Positions 61,849 through 64,000 of a stretch of DNA of 64,000 nucleotides are shown piece by piece. The position numbers were made by a program, and so were the translations under genes. The notes under the pieces are model-generated. The model saw nothing but the letters and a program-made list of their open reading frames with translations. It was not told where the DNA came from and did not search any database. This stretch comes from Streptosporangium lutulentum (lineage in GTDB: Bacteria > Actinomycetota > Actinomycetes > Streptosporangiales > Streptosporangiaceae). The stretch lies in NCBI RefSeq assembly GCF_030811455.1, contig NZ_JAUSQU010000001.1, positions 992,001 through 1,056,000 on the forward strand, written 5' to 3'. Positions within the stretch are counted from its first letter, which is position 1. Every line of letters starts with the position of its first letter.

Positions 61849-62199
61849 TCAACGCCTTGTCGCCTCGCGCTCGGCTGAAGTGTCGGAAGGAGGCGCCAAC
61901 GGAGCGAGTTCGTGGGTGGTGAGCATCTCGATCAGGCGACGTACCGGCAGATCCGCTTCGGTCGGATAGCGCAGGCGCTGATCGGGGTTGATGCTGTAGT
62001 GGTTGCGCCGCCCGACCCGTTCGCGATTGAGGTAGCCGGCCTCGTGCAGGTCGCTGACGATGCCCTGTACGGCGCGTTCGGTTATGCCGATGACCGCGGC
62101 GATGTCGCGTAGCCGCGCCTGCGGGTTACGGGCGATCTCCAGCAGCACCCGCGCGTGGTGGGTCAAGAAGGTCCAGGTAGAAGATCCAGCATCAGGCAC
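61849..62199 (-). CDS. Winged-helix transcriptional regulator (MarR/ArsR-like)
   Basis: This 116-residue protein begins with TFLTHHARVLLEIARNPQAR and DIAAVIGITERAVQGIVSDL, a winged helix, and the wing EAGYLNRERVGRRNHYSINP. It resembles small actinomycete HTH proteins often found beside STAS-domain genes. It is divergent from such a gene (227 bases between starts). Confidence 0.88.
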   Translation of the reverse strand: MPDAGSSTWTFLTHHARVLLEIARNPQARLRDIAAVIGITERAVQGIVSDLHEAGYLNRERVGRRNHYSINPDQRLRYPTEADLPVRRLIEMLTTHELAPLAPPSDTSAEREATRR

Positions 62200-62425
62200 G
62201 GCGCGTCACACTTTCGGTCCTGCAACGTAGCGGTCGGAGGGGTGGATCCCATCGGACTGCCCATCATATGATGAACTGTCTTTCCGGTAATGTCCTTCCG
62301 TAGTCATGGCGGTCAGGGCTCCGCCACAGGCGGCTGCCCCTCATCTACCCTACGGCGAGCGATCATTGCCGCTGCCATCTCGACTTCTTCTCGCCGGAAT
62401 GGAACCGGGGATGGAGGTAACGGCC

Positions 62426-62806
62426 GTGACCCCGCTATCGCTCACCAGCCAGTACCTACCCGGCGGAACGGTGGTCTGGGTGACCGGCGAGGTGGATGCG
62501 ACCAACTCCGCCCGGCTGCTGACCTCCCTGGACCAGGCCCATCCGCGCCCGCAGGAGCCGCTGCTTCTCGACCTGAGCGCCCTGACCTTTCTGGACTGCT
62601 CCGGCCTGGCGACCCTGCTGCACACCCGCGCCCGCCTGGCCGCCGCAGAGGGTCGGCTGTCTCTGGCGGCCCCGCACGAGCGCGTGAGGCGGCTGCTGGA
62701 GCTCACCGGCCATGCCGGGTCGTTCGAGGTGCGCCACACGCTGGACGAGGCGGTCACCGCCGCCGGACTACGGGCAACGGCATGGATCGGCTCGGCCATC
62801 GCCTGA
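62426..62806 (+). CDS. STAS-domain anti-sigma-factor antagonist
   Basis: I chose GTG 62426 because GGAGG lies eight bases upstream (62413-62417). The 126-residue STAS protein has the strand-loop-helix LLLDLSALTFLDCSGLATLL, where Ser in DCSGL is the site phosphorylated by RsbW-type kinases. It binds an anti-sigma factor and releases its sigma. Partner genes are not adjacent, but a decayed RsbW-like fragment occurs at 49146. Confidence 0.92.
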   Translation: MTPLSLTSQYLPGGTVVWVTGEVDATNSARLLTSLDQAHPRPQEPLLLDLSALTFLDCSGLATLLHTRARLAAAEGRLSLAAPHERVRRLLELTGHAGSFEVRHTLDEAVTAAGLRATAWIGSAIA

Positions 62807-63089
62807 AGGCCGACACGGCGGGTCCTGGCCCGGATGGGCGAGGATGTCAGTCCTCTTCCGGCCTCGGTACCGGTGAGCTCGCGTATCCAACTGTCGCCGG
62901 TCGACCTATCCGGCTCCGGAATCACTACTGACCGTGAGGCTCCTGGCGGAGATCTGGGTGTGGAGCCCCGAACACTGACGAGAAGCAGCACCGACCTCTG
63001 CGCGTCGTAATGGCGATGACGCCGCCGTGTGGCGTCCGTACCCTCAGCGGGTGAGTCCCGTCCGAGGAATCCCGGTCGACGGGCTCGCC

Positions 63090-64000
63090 TCATTTCCGGG
63101 GCGCCTGGCCTGCCTTTTCCGTCCACAGCTCGTACGTGCTGTCCCCGGGGAGCACCCAGACCTCCACGTCGGGCCTGGTGATCTTCCGCAGCGGCGTCGC
63201 CTTGCCGGTCGTCGTCGAGACCCGGTAGACCGCCACCCCCGTCGCGGTCCTCGACCGGACGATCACGCGTCCCGCCTGGTCGAAGTCGAGGTCGTCGATG
63301 TACTGCCCGCGCGGCAACCCCACGGTCACCGTGCCGCTCGCGCGGCCGGTACGCAGGTCGAGCAGCCGCAACTGGCGATACTTCCGCCACGTGCCGACAG
63401 GCACCGCCGCCGTGACGTGGTCGTTCGCCAGCGCCGTCGGCGACAGCGATGTCTTCAGCCGCGTCCGGGCGCGCAGCCCTCGGTCGAACACCGTCAGCCG
63501 TTCCCCTGCCAGCAGCAGCCGGTCGCTGTCGGGACTGAACCCCGCGAAGGCCCACGCGTCCGTCCCTCCGGGAGGCGGCAGCACCTTGCCTTTGCGCAGG
63601 TCCGCGAAGATTCCCATCCCCGGCGCGGAGGTGCCCGTGACCACGTAACCGCCGTCGTTCGACACCAGCGGCCACTCCTCGTTGATCGAGGACGCCGTGA
63701 GCCGCGGTGACACCACCCTTTCCCCGCCGCTCAGCGTCCGCTCGACGAACAGCCCATCCGACTTACGGAAATAAAAGAAATGCCGCCCGTCCCCGCTGAC
63801 CAGGAACGGCGCCCGCGCCCCGGCGTTGGCCGCGTCGTCGGGCGCCTCGGTGAGCGCCTCCGGCACCTGCACCACGTTTCCGTTGGTCAGCACCAGTTTC
63901 CAGGTCTGGGTTCGCTGCGCGTGCGCGATCGTGGCCGGCGCGGCGGCCACCGCGGGCTGTCCGCTCAGGGCCACGGTGGTCAGAAGGAGCGTCGCAAGAG
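63090..64000 (-). CDS. Secreted beta-propeller (WD40-like) protein, N-terminus beyond the window
   Basis: The frame runs off the right edge; the visible start is inside a signal peptide (LATLLLTTVALSGQPAVAAA), so the true start lies beyond 64000. The remaining 300 residues have propeller blades with SGDGRHFFYFR, SNDGGYVVTG, FSPDSDRLLLAG and IDDLDFDQAGRVIV (repeated xSPDGxxL motifs). A secreted or surface protein of unknown function, probably sensing or structural. Confidence 0.85.
   Translation of the reverse strand, partial: LATLLLTTVALSGQPAVAAAPATIAHAQRTQTWKLVLTNGNVVQVPEALTEAPDDAANAGARAPFLVSGDGRHFFYFRKSDGLFVERTLSGGERVVSPRLTASSINEEWPLVSNDGGYVVTGTSAPGMGIFADLRKGKVLPPPGGTDAWAFAGFSPDSDRLLLAGERLTVFDRGLRARTRLKTSLSPTALANDHVTAAVPVGTWRKYRQLRLLDLRTGRASGTVTVGLPRGQYIDDLDFDQAGRVIVRSRTATGVAVYRVSTTTGKATPLRKITRPDVEVWVLPGDSTYELWTEKAGQAPRK

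Overview
The window is high-GC DNA with codon use, short divergent and convergent gene spacing, and gene families typical of a filamentous actinomycete: a GlgC/GlgM glycogen pair, a deazaflavin (F420)-type oxidoreductase, P450s with a small ferredoxin, MocR, TetR and FCD regulators, and a Pls/PosA-type NRPS. A Streptosporangium/Nonomuraea-like organism would fit, but that is inference. No rRNA, CRISPR array, transposase, integrase or origin was found.

Layout. 1-5.3 kb: end of a possible ligase gene, a beta-propeller-like protein, pyroglutamyl peptidase with a DCC protein, two tandem paralogous membrane proteins, and a four-tRNA cluster (Gly-Cys-Gly-Val). 5.3-22.4 kb: mostly core functions. 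These are a secreted modular amidase, GlmS, an orphan TctC lipoprotein, a cobalamin riboswitch over class Ia ribonucleotide reductase (nrdAB), MscS, a crotonase-fold protein without the usual acids, glgC/glgM, PgeF, a CbiX-like protein and GNAT. 22.5-37.9 kb: small regulator-plus-enzyme loci. These include MHS transporter/FCD regulator/hydrolase fusion, cupin-epimerase, MocR, P450-ferredoxin-TetR, an Lrp regulator with a divergent tryptophan-dioxygenase-family enzyme, LysR/DapA-like, Nei, an APH-fold kinase and DUF2332.

38-52.3 kb looks accessory. It holds a NADAR remnant, a YhaO-YhaN nuclease/SMC-ATPase pair, a secreted duplicated-domain protein, an RNase H-fold protein, and an operon of an orphan type I-like adenine DNA methyltransferase, an OLD/RecF-like ATPase and a TOPRIM-like protein (candidate anti-phage module). 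About 1.4 kb of decayed genes follow, then a small His-rich secreted protein. A DUF5615-type toxin-antitoxin pair comes next, enclosed exactly by a 37-bp direct repeat that duplicates the 3' end of the neighbouring M1 aminopeptidase gene. 52.4-64 kb: M1 aminopeptidase and a Pls-like NRPS (one operon), a methyltransferase-like membrane protein, an alpha/alpha-toroid protein, a second P450, a winged-helix/STAS divergent pair, and a secreted propeller protein running off the window.

The two strongest candidates for something undescribed are the methyltransferase-ATPase-TOPRIM operon (45150-49139) and the toxin-antitoxin cassette with a gene-end duplication (51330-52428). A recurring oddity is in-frame mini-repeats inside otherwise ordinary proteins: the amidase linker, the LysR effector domain and the NRPS adenylation domain.
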